Assembly: GCA_028768525.1 (NCBI GenBank)
Contig: CP054837.1
Location: 3,778,001 to 3,842,000 of the forward strand
Origin: Desulfobacter sp.
Lineage (GTDB): Bacteria; Desulfobacterota; Desulfobacteria; Desulfobacterales; Desulfobacteraceae
Reading direction: 5' to 3'
Length of the DNA: 64,000 nucleotides
The translations under genes and the position numbers were made by a program. The notes beneath the pieces are model-generated. The model did not search any database. It saw nothing but the letters and a program-made list of their open reading frames with translations, and was not told the DNA's origin. Positions 34,511 to 41,974 of the stretch are shown one piece after another; position 1 is the stretch's first letter, and every line of letters starts with the position of its first letter.

Positions 34511-34550
34511 AAGACCCGGGCTGGAAAAATATCAGCCCGGGTCTTTGCCT
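34511..34550 (+). terminator. Terminator after the amino-acid importer
   Basis: AAGACCCGGGCTG (34511-34523) pairs perfectly with CAGCCCGGGTCTT (34533-34545), followed by a T-containing tail. Confidence 0.8.
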
Positions 34551-34584
34551 TTAACCATTGGTAATTGTTTCAGGGGGGCAGGTA

Positions 34585-35643
34585 TTGGACAAAAATTATA
34601 TTTACGGGCTGGCAAGTATTTACAGCCGCCTCAACGAAAAAATTGCCTCCCTTGAATTGGATAAGGACGGTAATTTTTGCGGGACCTGTGTCCAGTGCTG
34701 CCACCACAGGTATCGGTTTCCGGTGTCCTCCATGGAGATCGACTATATTCTCCATCACCATGAAGGACTCGATTTCCAGGATGCTTTTATTGATTATATC
34801 AACGGGCGGCTGAAGGGATCCGGCGGTACCCCGGCCCGATGCCCCTACAGTTCCGAGGCAGGTTGTCTCATTTACGAGGCCCGGCCCATGTGCTGCCGGA
34901 TCTACGGGTTTGCGCCTTACCGTCCCCTGTTGGCGGGCTGCAGCTATATCGGAATCCGGGAGGAAACCAAAAAGATATGGCGGACCCTGGTGCCCATCTT
35001 CAATGAGTTCATCGGGTTCAGGAACAGTTTTTTTGCCCGGTCTCTTGAGGCGTTCACCCCCAAAACCATCACGGATTTTCTGGACAGAGGGATTCTTTTC
35101 CTGGCCGCCAGTACGCCTGAAAAAGCCCTTGCCGAGTTTCGGGGAGCCCTGGATCTGAATCCCGATGATCCCCTGGTCCACGCCTGCATGGGTGAATACC
35201 ACGAGGCGATTGGGGAGATTGAAACGGCCCTGGATCGTTACCGGCACAGCCTGGTGCTTGATTCCTACGATTATGCCACCCATCTGAAAATCGGTTTGAT
35301 CTTACAGAAGCAGGAACAATTTGAGGCGGCATTCGACCATTATAAAAAAGCCCTGGATATCGATCCCTACAATGCCGGAGCATGGGGGAATATCGGACAG
35401 ATATACGCCGCTTCAGGCCGGATGAGGGATGCCAGGGATGCCTATCAATGGGCCATCAGCTTTGATCCGGCCAATCCGGTTTACCACATGTGCCTGGGGT
35501 CGGTTTTTTATGCTGAAAACGATCCGGAGCAGACCATTGTCCATATGGAGCGGGCCCTGGCCCTCAGCCCGGCGGAAGATATGGCCAGCTTCTGCCAAAG
35601 TTGTATTGCCGAGAGCAAAAAGAATATCCAGTCCTGTAAATAG
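34585..35643 (+). CDS. CxxCxxCC cluster-binding (YkgJ-like) protein with TPR repeats
   Basis: About 352 residues. The N-terminal half is YkgJ/UPF0153-like: CGTCVQCCHHR (CXXCXXCC) near residue 31, then RCPYSSEAGCLIYEARPMCCRIYGF, a set of cysteines likely to hold Zn or an Fe-S cluster. Residues about 185-345 hold four TPR units (ALAEFRGALDLNPDDPLVHACMGEYHEAIG and similar). The start is taken as TTG at 34585 behind GGGGGG (34573-34578); an earlier TTG at 34558 is in frame but has no ribosome site. A metal cluster plus a protein-binding scaffold suggests an assembly or scaffold role, not proven. Confidence 0.72.
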   Translation: MDKNYIYGLASIYSRLNEKIASLELDKDGNFCGTCVQCCHHRYRFPVSSMEIDYILHHHEGLDFQDAFIDYINGRLKGSGGTPARCPYSSEAGCLIYEARPMCCRIYGFAPYRPLLAGCSYIGIREETKKIWRTLVPIFNEFIGFRNSFFARSLEAFTPKTITDFLDRGILFLAASTPEKALAEFRGALDLNPDDPLVHACMGEYHEAIGEIETALDRYRHSLVLDSYDYATHLKIGLILQKQEQFEAAFDHYKKALDIDPYNAGAWGNIGQIYAASGRMRDARDAYQWAISFDPANPVYHMCLGSVFYAENDPEQTIVHMERALALSPAEDMASFCQSCIAESKKNIQSCK

Positions 35644-35867
35644 AGAGGCTCTGGCCTGGGACAAATGCCCCGGAGAAAACGAAAACAACGCGGTGAAGCA
35701 TGTGGATCGCAACGGCACCCGGATTGTGCTTCTGACCAGGTCGGTGAAAAAGGCCAGATAACACCGGAATTTAGCCCGGCTCGGGTGCTGCCCATTGACA
35801 CTTTTCCCTGCATTCCATATAGAAAGAAAAGAGACCGGGGAAACATTAGTGAAAGGATATCAGCGTT

Positions 35868-36620
35868 ATGGGCACCACATACACCATCCATCCCGTCGCC
35901 ATGGGGACCAAAGTCTTTGACAAAAGTATGATGACATACCAGCACGGCCAGGGCGAAACCTATACCATTCCCATTTTTACCTGGATCATCAAGGGCGGAG
36001 ACAAAAATATTCTGGTGGACACCGGGGAGATGAATCCCATCCGGTCCCAAGACCGGGAGGCGGCCATCAAGGGCAAGATATACACCTTTGAAGAGGGCCT
36101 GGAAAAACACGGCCTGACCCCTGCCGACATCGACATCGTCATTCACACCCACCTGCACATGGACCATTGCGAGAACGATTATAAATGCGAAAATGCAACC
36201 TTTTACGTCCGCCAGGAGGAACTGGACGCCGTCCACAATCCCCATCCCCTGGACTACCGCTACCTGGAGGATTATATCGAGGATGTGGAGGACAACGGCC
36301 AGATCACCGTGGTTACCGAAGATATGGAAATTGTCGAGGGTATTCGGGTGGTCCATACCCCGGTCCACACCAGGGGGGGGCTCACGGTATTCATCGACAC
36401 CCCAAAGGGCAAGGCGGCCATCACCGGTTTTTGCATCATTGATGAAAATTACGATCCCCCACCCGAAATCCGGGGCATGGAAATGGATGTGATTCCGCCC
36501 GGGACCCATGTGGATGTCTATGAAGCCTATGATATCATGGCCCGGATCAAGGAAGAGGCGGATATTCTCATCCCTCTCCATGAGCCGCGCTTTGCCTCAA
36601 TGGACGCCATCGGCAATTAA
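35868..36620 (+). CDS. Metallo-beta-lactamase-fold hydrolase, AHL-lactonase-like
   Basis: A 250-residue MBL-fold protein of the AttM/AiiA-like lactonase group. Zinc ligands are visible: HTHLHMDHC (HxHxDH, residues about 90-96), then HTPVHTRGG for the third histidine (canonical HTPGHSPG is altered to VHTRGG), the aspartate in a FIDTP/ITGFCIIDE segment, and PLHEPRF for the last histidine. Relatives open acyl-homoserine lactone rings or other lactones. No signal peptide. It is a single-gene unit with a terminator at 36656. Quorum-quenching activity is a possibility only. Confidence 0.72.
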   Translation: MGTTYTIHPVAMGTKVFDKSMMTYQHGQGETYTIPIFTWIIKGGDKNILVDTGEMNPIRSQDREAAIKGKIYTFEEGLEKHGLTPADIDIVIHTHLHMDHCENDYKCENATFYVRQEELDAVHNPHPLDYRYLEDYIEDVEDNGQITVVTEDMEIVEGIRVVHTPVHTRGGLTVFIDTPKGKAAITGFCIIDENYDPPPEIRGMEMDVIPPGTHVDVYEAYDIMARIKEEADILIPLHEPRFASMDAIGN

Positions 36621-36655
36621 GGGGAAGATACCCGGACAACAGCCGGGATATCGGA

Positions 36656-36682
36656 AAAGGCCCGGCGGGAGGCCGGGCCTTT
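36656..36682. terminator. Bidirectional terminator
   Basis: AAAGGCCCGGC (36656-36666) pairs with GCCGGGCCTTT (36672-36682), with A and T runs at the two ends, between convergent genes. Confidence 0.8.
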
Positions 36683-36699
36683 GAATGGAATGGTTGAAA

Positions 36700-37254
36700 T
36701 CAGACTTTGTCAGGTAGTTTCCAGGCAATAAGCATGAACGCAATCCCGATGGCGGCGGCCAGAGCGGTGCCCGGGATAAAGGGCAACAATGCCTGGAATT
36801 TATCCGAACCTGTTGCCAGCATCACCTTCCCGCCAGCGATTTTATCAAATAGCCCCGTCCCTTTGATGCTGCCGTAGACCAGGGTGTAAATCAGGGCACC
36901 CAGCAGGCCGCCCCCCACAAAAAACAGGGCGTCCTTCCGACCGTCTGCCAGCGCGGTCAGGCCCGTGCCGGGGCAGTAACCGGCCACGGCAAATCCCAGG
37001 CCCAGCAGCGCGCCACCCACGATGACGCCAATGTAGCTGCTCTTTACAGAAAGGTGCCCGGCGTCGATGACGCCAGCGGCCATCAGCACAAACAAAAGGG
37101 TACTGCTGATTCCAATGGCAAAAAAGATGGCTTTCATAAGGTGTAGGTCCTTTAAGCGCAGCATATTGATAATGTTTTGGGGGTTCGTCGCCCCGACCCG
37201 TTGAAGGGCAAATCCGAAGAATATTCCAATCAGGATTGCAAGTAAGATCGTCAT
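36700..37254 (-). CDS. YeeE/YedE-family sulfur transporter subunit
   Basis: A 184-residue membrane protein with about five hydrophobic segments. It has the YeeE/YedE (DUF395) core GVIVGGALLGLGFAVAGYCPGTGLTALADGRKDALFFVGGG, with the conserved cysteine in A-G-Y-C-P-G. Such proteins import thiosulfate or sulfide-sulfur. It is the second half of a split transporter; its partner is encoded 10 bp upstream, and an ArsR-family gene leads the operon. The cysteine supports a sulfur cargo carried as a thiol or persulfide. Confidence 0.85.
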   Translation of the reverse strand: MTILLAILIGIFFGFALQRVGATNPQNIINMLRLKDLHLMKAIFFAIGISSTLLFVLMAAGVIDAGHLSVKSSYIGVIVGGALLGLGFAVAGYCPGTGLTALADGRKDALFFVGGGLLGALIYTLVYGSIKGTGLFDKIAGGKVMLATGSDKFQALLPFIPGTALAAAIGIAFMLIAWKLPDKV

Positions 37255-37264
37255 AACGCACCTC

Positions 37265-37831
37265 CTAGTTTCTTTTATAGACTAAAACGGCTGCCGGAAC
37301 GGCCGCGGCAAAGGCTCCGAATGCGAACAGATAGCCGCTCAATGATGTCTGCATCATACCGCTCATCATGTGCCCGCTGGTGCAGCCGCCGGCCAGCCGG
37401 GCGCCAAAAAGTACGATCAATCCGGCAAAAAATACGGTCACGTAACGCAATGTGGGATTCTCCCCGAAGCGCCGGCGCCAGACTTCGGGTGCATTCCGGT
37501 CAGACGCTGTGGGCTTGGGGCCGCCCAGGCGGGAGGATAACCATGCCCCTGCAACCATGGCAATGACAAATACAAAGCTGTAGTTCACCGGGTTGGCAAC
37601 GTTTTTAGCGTATTTGCCGCCGCTTTTATTCAGATATGCATTAGGGCTTGAGTAGCCTGTTTTGCTATCAGGGGCTTTTTGGACCACCTCGTCTGAGAAC
37701 AGGTTCCACACTATGCCGTCGGCAATGACAAATTGTGTTGATACACCGATGGGTTTGACGAAAGCAACCGCGACAAGGAAAGCCGCTCCCAGTAAAAGAC
37801 CTCCTTTAAACCAGTTCAATTGTCCGTTCAT
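37265..37831 (-). CDS. YeeE/YedE-family sulfur transporter subunit
   Basis: A 188-residue membrane protein of the same DUF395 family. The conserved segment is YVTVFFAGLIVLFGARLAGGCTSGHMMSGMMQTSL, with the key cysteine in G-G-C-T-S-G-H. Several helices plus a soluble stretch (residues 45-78) are present. It forms a pair with the next gene, as in split TsuA/YedE proteins. Located 3 bp downstream of the ArsR-type regulator, so their expression is coupled. Confidence 0.85.
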   Translation of the reverse strand: MNGQLNWFKGGLLLGAAFLVAVAFVKPIGVSTQFVIADGIVWNLFSDEVVQKAPDSKTGYSSPNAYLNKSGGKYAKNVANPVNYSFVFVIAMVAGAWLSSRLGGPKPTASDRNAPEVWRRRFGENPTLRYVTVFFAGLIVLFGARLAGGCTSGHMMSGMMQTSLSGYLFAFGAFAAAVPAAVLVYKRN

Positions 37832-37833
37832 AA

Positions 37834-38154
37834 TTATTTCTCCTCATGGTTTTTATTGCAATAGATGTTGTAAAGCGCCTCAAGTATCCCTGACACTGCC
37901 CGGCTGTTGAGGCGGTAATAGATCACCTGGCGCTCCCGCCGTGTGTCCACAAGACCTGCCTTTCGCAAGCCTGCCAGATGCTGGGAAAGGGCCGACTGAC
38001 TTAAGGGAACAGCTTGATTGAGTACGCTGACAGGGCATTCACCTTTCAACAGGTGGCACAACACCATCAGGCGGCTGGGGTGGCTCATGATTTTGAGCAG
38101 CTTCGCAGCCTTTTCTGCGTTTTCTTCAAGTCTTTGAGGATCAAATTGTTCCAT
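37834..38154 (-). CDS. ArsR-family regulator, BigR/SqrR-like persulfide-sensor candidate
   Basis: A 106-residue winged-helix repressor. The recognition region is ALSQHLAGLRKAGLVDTRRERQVIYYRL. It lacks the CVCDL metal box of ArsR. Cysteines are at 33 (LMVLCHLL), 40 and 99 (NIYCNK). The 33-99 distance is 66 residues, the same as the reactive pair of SqrR (41/107) and BigR (42/108), which form a polysulfide bridge when sulfide or persulfide is high. It heads an operon with two sulfur transporters. A symmetric operator overlaps its promoter. Persulfide sensing is inferred from spacing and context. Confidence 0.8.
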   Translation of the reverse strand: MEQFDPQRLEENAEKAAKLLKIMSHPSRLMVLCHLLKGECPVSVLNQAVPLSQSALSQHLAGLRKAGLVDTRRERQVIYYRLNSRAVSGILEALYNIYCNKNHEEK

Positions 38155-38174
38155 AGCCTGTCCCTTTTTTATGT

Positions 38175-38220
38175 ATTAGTCTTTTCTAATTTAGAATAAG
38201 CTAATATAACTGTTTGTCAA
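38175..38220 (-). promoter_or_regulatory. Promoter and symmetric operator of the sulfur operon
   Basis: A 13-bp palindrome TTCTAATTTAGAA (38184-38196) is flanked at equal distance by ATTAG (38175-38179) and CTAAT (38201-38205); all share centre 38190. A reverse-strand -35 TTGACA lies at 38215-38220 and a -10 (TATTCT) at 38193-38198 with a 16-base spacer, so the operator covers the -10. Confidence 0.65.
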
Positions 38221-38306
38221 GACGGAGATAAAAAAAAGGAAACGGATAATGAGGCTTTAAATGCTCATTAATTGGTGAGATGGCTGATGCCGGTTTAATC
38301 TGAAAA

Positions 38307-38510
38307 TCAGGCTATGATATCAATAATATTGCCTTTGCCTGCGATCCTTGCAGGGTCGGATGCCTGCTTAACTACAGGCCTTTCTGAATTAAGCGACTGG
38401 CTTTCGGTATTGGGAATTTGCTGAACGAGATTGAGTATGTCCCTAGGCATCTCTATGGCTTTTTTCATCGCATAGGTTGATGCGCCGGTATTGGTCCCAT
38501 TAATGTCCAT
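38307..38510 (-). CDS. YjfB-like small motility-associated protein
   Basis: A 67-residue protein resembling the YjfB family: a short N-terminal region, then YAMKKAIEMPRDILNLVQQIPNTES, like the K-K-A-x-x-x-x-x-x-x-x-L-L helix of YjfB. Members are small and found near motility genes; function unknown. No signal peptide. It is isolated here between the ArsR region and the MORN-repeat gene. Confidence 0.5.
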   Translation of the reverse strand: MDINGTNTGASTYAMKKAIEMPRDILNLVQQIPNTESQSLNSERPVVKQASDPARIAGKGNIIDIIA

Positions 38511-38741
38511 AGTTATACCTTTAAGTGCAGTTTATACCCAACTTATAGAAATGTAATTGTAAAAAAGATGCGAACGAATGTCCAGATGAATCTGATCCGG
38601 ATCCCGGGCCAATCCAAGTAAAAATTCTGAAACGTCTTCCTATCCCATATTTAAATCCCACAGAAAAAAGAATTTACTTCACCCGGGAAATCAGATACCC
38701 TCCCGCGATATGTAAATTAATTCTCAATTTAAGGAGAAATC

Positions 38742-39311
38742 ATGAAACGCGTTCTTTTGACCCTCGCCGCTGTTCTCTTGCTTGTCTCGCCTGCACTTTG
38801 CAAAATGACCACCCAGACTCCGAACGTCAGCAGCCTTAAAATCCAATACGACGCCGGTGCCAAGCTTTTCCGCATGGATGGCGCCCCCTTCACAGGCACG
38901 TCCGTAATTAAGGATTCCGCCGGAAATACGGTAAAGGAAATCTCCATAGTCAACGGTAAGCGAAACGGGTATGAAATCTGGTACAAGGAAGGGAAGCCCA
39001 TTCAGGAAACCTGCTACAAGGACGACATCAAGGAGGGAAAAAGCTTTGTCTACTCCCTCAATGACTTTACCCTGTACCAGGAAATCATTTACAAAAACGG
39101 CAAAAAGCACGGACTGTACAAGGAGTTCAACCCCGCCGGCAAGGTCGTGACGGAATGTCAGTACAAGGACGGGAAGCGCGACGGTGCCTACCAAACCTAC
39201 CACGACAGCGGAAAGTCCCGTATCCAGGGGCACTACACCACCGGCAAAAAAAGCGGCAAGTGGACTTATTATAAAAAGGACGGATCCGTCCAGCGGGAAA
39301 AGCAGTACTGA
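38742..39311 (+). CDS. Secreted MORN-repeat (YwqK-like) protein
   Basis: A 189-residue protein with a signal peptide (MKRVLLTLAAVLLLVSPALC, cut near residue 21). The mature part holds five or more MORN-variant repeats of the YwqK type, each about 22-24 residues with a G-K-x-x-G-x-x-x-x-Y core (VNGKRNGYEIWYKEG, KNGKKHGLYKEFNPAGK, KDGKRDGAYQTYHDSGK, TTGKKSGKWTYYKKDG). The repeats form a beta-sheet stack. The name toxin-antitoxin YwqK in databases has weak support; no toxin partner is adjacent. Exported location is clear; function unknown. Confidence 0.82.
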   Translation: MKRVLLTLAAVLLLVSPALCKMTTQTPNVSSLKIQYDAGAKLFRMDGAPFTGTSVIKDSAGNTVKEISIVNGKRNGYEIWYKEGKPIQETCYKDDIKEGKSFVYSLNDFTLYQEIIYKNGKKHGLYKEFNPAGKVVTECQYKDGKRDGAYQTYHDSGKSRIQGHYTTGKKSGKWTYYKKDGSVQREKQY

Positions 39312-39777
39312 TCCCATTTAAGGCCCGAAACCGGAATCAAACCTTCAAAATTAAGCGCCGAATTTTAAGCCTTATTCAAGGCGCGCCCTTGGGTACATAG
39401 CGAAAAATATCTGCCCAGGGGCGCACCCAACTTTGTCGCCTGCGGGCCCCGCCATAAACCTTTCGCCTTCCCTTTGAAATCGGATATAACTGCAGGCAAC
39501 GGACACGCCTCAACGCCCATTGACAATTCTGAACCTTCTCTTCCAACCGGTTGGATAAGTGGGCGTTGCTGGATCTCAATTCGTGCAATATTGCCTGGAT
39601 TTTTTTCATATCTTGAGAGGTGTGACTATAGGGAAAAAAGACCACTTGTTTCAATTCAATACTGCTTTTGAAGAGGTTATTCCCGACGTTTCAAGGGACC
39701 GGAGGGGAACCGGAAAATTTTTGTTTTAATGTAGATGTAGTGGCGGAGCATTTCACTTGCAAAACTATTTGATGAAA
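39312..39777. other. Intergenic stretch, no clear gene
   Basis: About 465 bases. A 92-residue frame on the reverse strand (39654-39376) has a basic, low-complexity end and no ribosome site, and is not called. The sequence is neither clearly coding nor a recognised repeat. The right end carries the toxin-antitoxin promoter. Confidence 0.35.
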
Positions 39778-39806
39778 TTGACACTAATGGCCATTAGTGT
39801 TAATTT
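39778..39806 (+). promoter_or_regulatory. Toxin-antitoxin promoter with a 20-bp palindromic operator
   Basis: The -35 TTGACA (39778-39783) and a -10 TAATTT (39801-39806) are 17 bases apart. The perfect palindrome ACACTAATGGCCATTAGTGT (39781-39800) covers the space between them and overlaps the -35. This is the expected place for autorepression by the antitoxin. Confidence 0.7.
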
Positions 39807-39832
39807 TTTTTTAAATATAAAAGGATTGAACC

Positions 39833-40051
39833 ATGCAGAATGCAATAGAAATAAAGCACCTCACCAGAGAAGAAAAACTCAGGATGGTGGATGCTTTGTG
39901 GGCGGATTTATTATCAGAGGAAGAGCTGCTCGAATCGCCGACCTGGCATAAAAAGGCCCTTCAGGAAACAGAAAAGCGTCTTGCAGAAGGTAAAGAGAGA
40001 ATTGTAGATTGGCATACTGCCAAAAAAGAACTACGGAAACACTTTGAATGA
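39833..40051 (+). CDS. Antitoxin of addiction-module type (RelB/ParD-like helical)
   Basis: A 72-residue protein matching the 'putative addiction module component' antitoxins: EIKHLTREEKLRMVDALWADLLSEEE followed by a charged tail with E-R-L-A-E-G-K. The helical N-terminus would bind DNA and the C-terminus would cover the toxin. AAGGA precedes the ATG. The stop overlaps the toxin start by 4 bp (40048-40051), showing translational coupling. The toxin gene downstream is frameshifted, so this antitoxin is probably orphaned. Confidence 0.75.
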   Translation: MQNAIEIKHLTREEKLRMVDALWADLLSEEELLESPTWHKKALQETEKRLAEGKERIVDWHTAKKELRKHFE

Positions 40052-40340
40052 AAATTGAGATTCTCTCTTCAGCCATGTCAGGCCTTGCAGAAGGTCGACA
40101 ATTCTATGAGGAACAAAGCGACGGGCTGGGAGAATACTTTTTTGATTCTTTGTTCTCAGATATCGATTCTCTAACGCTCTACGCCGGTATTCATCCAATA
40201 TTCTATGGTTGCCACCGGATGCTTTCAAAAAGATTTCCATACGCTACAAACTGAAAGAAAAATCCGTCGCCACTGTATGGCGGGTGCTCGATTTAAGAAG
40301 AGATCCACAGAGAATCAAAGGGGCTTTAGAAAATTTGTAG
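40048..40340 (+). pseudogene. Frameshifted RelE/ParE-type toxin
   Basis: The first 68 codons (MKIEILSSAMSGLAEGRQFYEEQSDGLG to KRFPYATN) read as the start of a ParE/RelE toxin, then hit TGA at 40252. From 40248 another frame resumes the family's end, KLKEKSVATVWRVLDLRRDP, continuing to a stop at 40338. The V-x-x-V-L-D-x-R-R-D-P ending is typical. The two halves join near 40240 with a frame change and probable loss of a few codons. The toxin is therefore inactive unless frameshifting restores it. Confidence 0.75.
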
Positions 40341-40501
40341 TGTATCGTGTGGGGCCCCACGTGAATGTATTACGAAGCCCAGCCTAAAAAATTCAAAAGG
40401 GTGTATGACAACCTGGGTTAGGCAATATTTTTACCTGGAATTACCTTCAAATTGATGAAATGTGTGGGGAATAGTGTGGGGAACCCAAGTCCCCAGAAAC
40501 T

Positions 40502-40533
40502 AAAAAGGCCCCCAGCAAAACGCTGAGAGCCTT
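40502..40533 (-). terminator. Terminator downstream of tRNA-Glu
   Basis: On the reverse strand AAGGC...CAGC pairs with GCTG...GCCTT and runs into T5. It sits 12 bases beyond the tRNA end. Confidence 0.6.
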
Positions 40534-40544
40534 GATACTCTAAG

Positions 40545-40619
40545 TGGTGATCCCACGGGGAATCGAACCCCGGTTTCCGGCGTGAGAGGCCAGCGTCCTA
40601 ACCGCTAGACGATGGGACC
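40545..40619 (-). tRNA. tRNA-Glu (anticodon CTC)
   Basis: The reverse strand folds as a full cloverleaf: acceptor GGTCCCA pairs with TGGGATC (one G:U), the anticodon loop is CTCTCAC giving CTC, the T-arm is CGGGG-TTCGATT-CCCCG, and CCA is encoded at the 3' end. A reverse-strand TTGACT (40661-40666) with TATAAA (40640-40645) is a possible promoter. Degenerate mobile-type DNA lies on its 3' side. Confidence 0.95.
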
Positions 40620-40672
40620 ACATCAATTGAACGCTAACTTTTATAATGAAACCGTATAAAAGTCAATTGGAA

Positions 40673-40882
40673 TTACGGGGTAAATGTTTTCTTTTTTCCT
40701 TTTTTGGCACCCAGGGCAAAATAGAGGAGCCATCCGATGACCGGAATAATGGCCACCAGGTGCCAGACAAACTTGTCTTTTACCGTGGGGAAATCCTTTT
40801 TGATGATGTCTATGAGGGCGGCCATGGTCAGGATAAACGATAGCCCGACGGCAATGAGGATGTATAATAATGTATCTTCCAT
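40673..40882 (-). CDS. PLDc_N-type small membrane protein
   Basis: A 69-residue protein with two transmembrane helices (residues 4-26 and 40-58) joined by a charged turn, W-H-L-V-A-I-I-P-V-I-G-W-L-L-Y-F-A-L-G pattern typical of the phospholipase-D N-terminal (PLDc_N) domain found alone in small proteins. A basic tail follows. It lies downstream of the transglycosylase gene's 3' end on the same strand side. Function unknown, membrane-located. Confidence 0.75.
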   Translation of the reverse strand: MEDTLLYILIAVGLSFILTMAALIDIIKKDFPTVKDKFVWHLVAIIPVIGWLLYFALGAKKGKKKTFTP

Positions 40883-40904
40883 TGGTTCTGCTGTGTTTCC
40901 TTGT

Positions 40905-41789
40905 TTATTTTAATTTGTCGGAAATTTTCAGAAGGGCGTCCACATAGTAATTGCTGTGGTTGTATCTGAAAAGGACCTTGTGTTGCTGCTGGCGGCTGAT
41001 GCCCGGTTTCCAGCCGTGGTGTCTTAAAAAATTGGCCACGGAAAAAATGGCATCGTTATGGTCGAAGAGGTCCACCCGGCCGTCGGCATTGCCGTCCCTG
41101 GCCAGGGTCAGGGCGTTTGAGGGCATGAATTGGGAGATGCCCATGGCACCGGCGTAAGAGCCCTTGATGGCGGCCGGGTCAATGCCTTCCCGATCGGCGT
41201 AGCGGATCAGGGCCTTAAGTTCCTCATAGCCCCATTGGGTCCGTTTCTCCACTTTTTTATCAAAGGTTGCCCGTTTGGGCTTTTTCTTATCCGGTATGGC
41301 GGCCCATACTTTTTCCTGGAGGGGTCTATCCGTGAGGGCGGCCATGGTGGACAGGGTGTTGATCACCGTCCGTTTGCCCAGGTAGGTTCCCAGCCGGGTC
41401 TCCACCAGGATGATGGCTGTGATGATGGTTTTGTCCACCCCCAATGCATTTTCCACATTATCCAGGGCTTCTTTGTGCCGGGCCATGTATTTTTTGGCCT
41501 TGGCAATGGATTTGGACGAAGAAAATTGGTCGTAGTTCAGGCTGGACTCTGAATGAATGAAAAATAGCGAGACCCCGTCGGGGGTGAAAAAAACATTCTC
41601 TTTGGAAAACAGGGCCTGGATTTTGTCCGCGTCAAATCCGTCTTTTATCAGCCGCTGTGCCAGGGGGGCCAACAGGTTCTCTTTAGCCGGGGCGGCAGCC
41701 CGGACATCTGGCGGTATGGAAGACGCGCATAAAAAGAAAAGCATTCCCAGGGCAGTTACGACAGGCAGGTTGAGTTTTTTCATATTCAA
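40905..41789 (-). CDS. Lytic murein transglycosylase (MltB-like)
   Basis: A 294-residue exported protein (signal peptide residues 6-30). The catalytic region is AIILVETRLGTYLGKRTVINTLSTMA, where E in V-E-T is the MltB-type catalytic glutamate; the later GSYAGAMGISQFMPSNALTLARDGNADGRVDLFDHNDAIFSVANFLRHHGW segment completes the MltB/SLT-like fold. It cuts peptidoglycan glycan strands with anhydro-product formation. No lipobox is seen, so it is likely periplasmic and soluble. The neighbouring PLDc_N gene follows by 22 bp. Confidence 0.9.
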   Translation of the reverse strand: MNMKKLNLPVVTALGMLFFLCASSIPPDVRAAAPAKENLLAPLAQRLIKDGFDADKIQALFSKENVFFTPDGVSLFFIHSESSLNYDQFSSSKSIAKAKKYMARHKEALDNVENALGVDKTIITAIILVETRLGTYLGKRTVINTLSTMAALTDRPLQEKVWAAIPDKKKPKRATFDKKVEKRTQWGYEELKALIRYADREGIDPAAIKGSYAGAMGISQFMPSNALTLARDGNADGRVDLFDHNDAIFSVANFLRHHGWKPGISRQQQHKVLFRYNHSNYYVDALLKISDKLK

Positions 41790-41915
41790 GGTGTCTGATC
41801 CCTTACTGGTTTAAAGCGTTTCAGTCCTGTTCCGGCAATTATTCCAGTCTGTTTATATAGCTTATTTTGTTTTTGAATGCATTAAAAAAAATGAAAGGGG
41901 ATGCAGGGAGGCGGG

Positions 41916-41946
41916 AAGGCCCGGAAACAAAGCGTTTCCGGGCCTT
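41916..41946 (-). terminator. Terminator after glnA
   Basis: AAGGCCCGGAAAC (41916-41928) pairs perfectly with GTTTCCGGGCCTT (41934-41946) around the loop AAAGC. It follows the glnD-glnB-glnA operon on the reverse strand. Confidence 0.7.
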
Positions 41947-41974
41947 AGGTGTTTCCTCAGCAGGCGCTTAGGAA

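Noticed and set aside
38742..39311. MORN/YwqK protein as an antitoxin
   Set aside because: The name comes from database labels; here the protein has a signal peptide and no toxin neighbour, so it was described as a secreted repeat protein.
39376..39654. 92-residue reverse-strand frame after the MORN gene
   Set aside because: Basic low-complexity tail, no ribosome site and no recognisable fold; probably chance.
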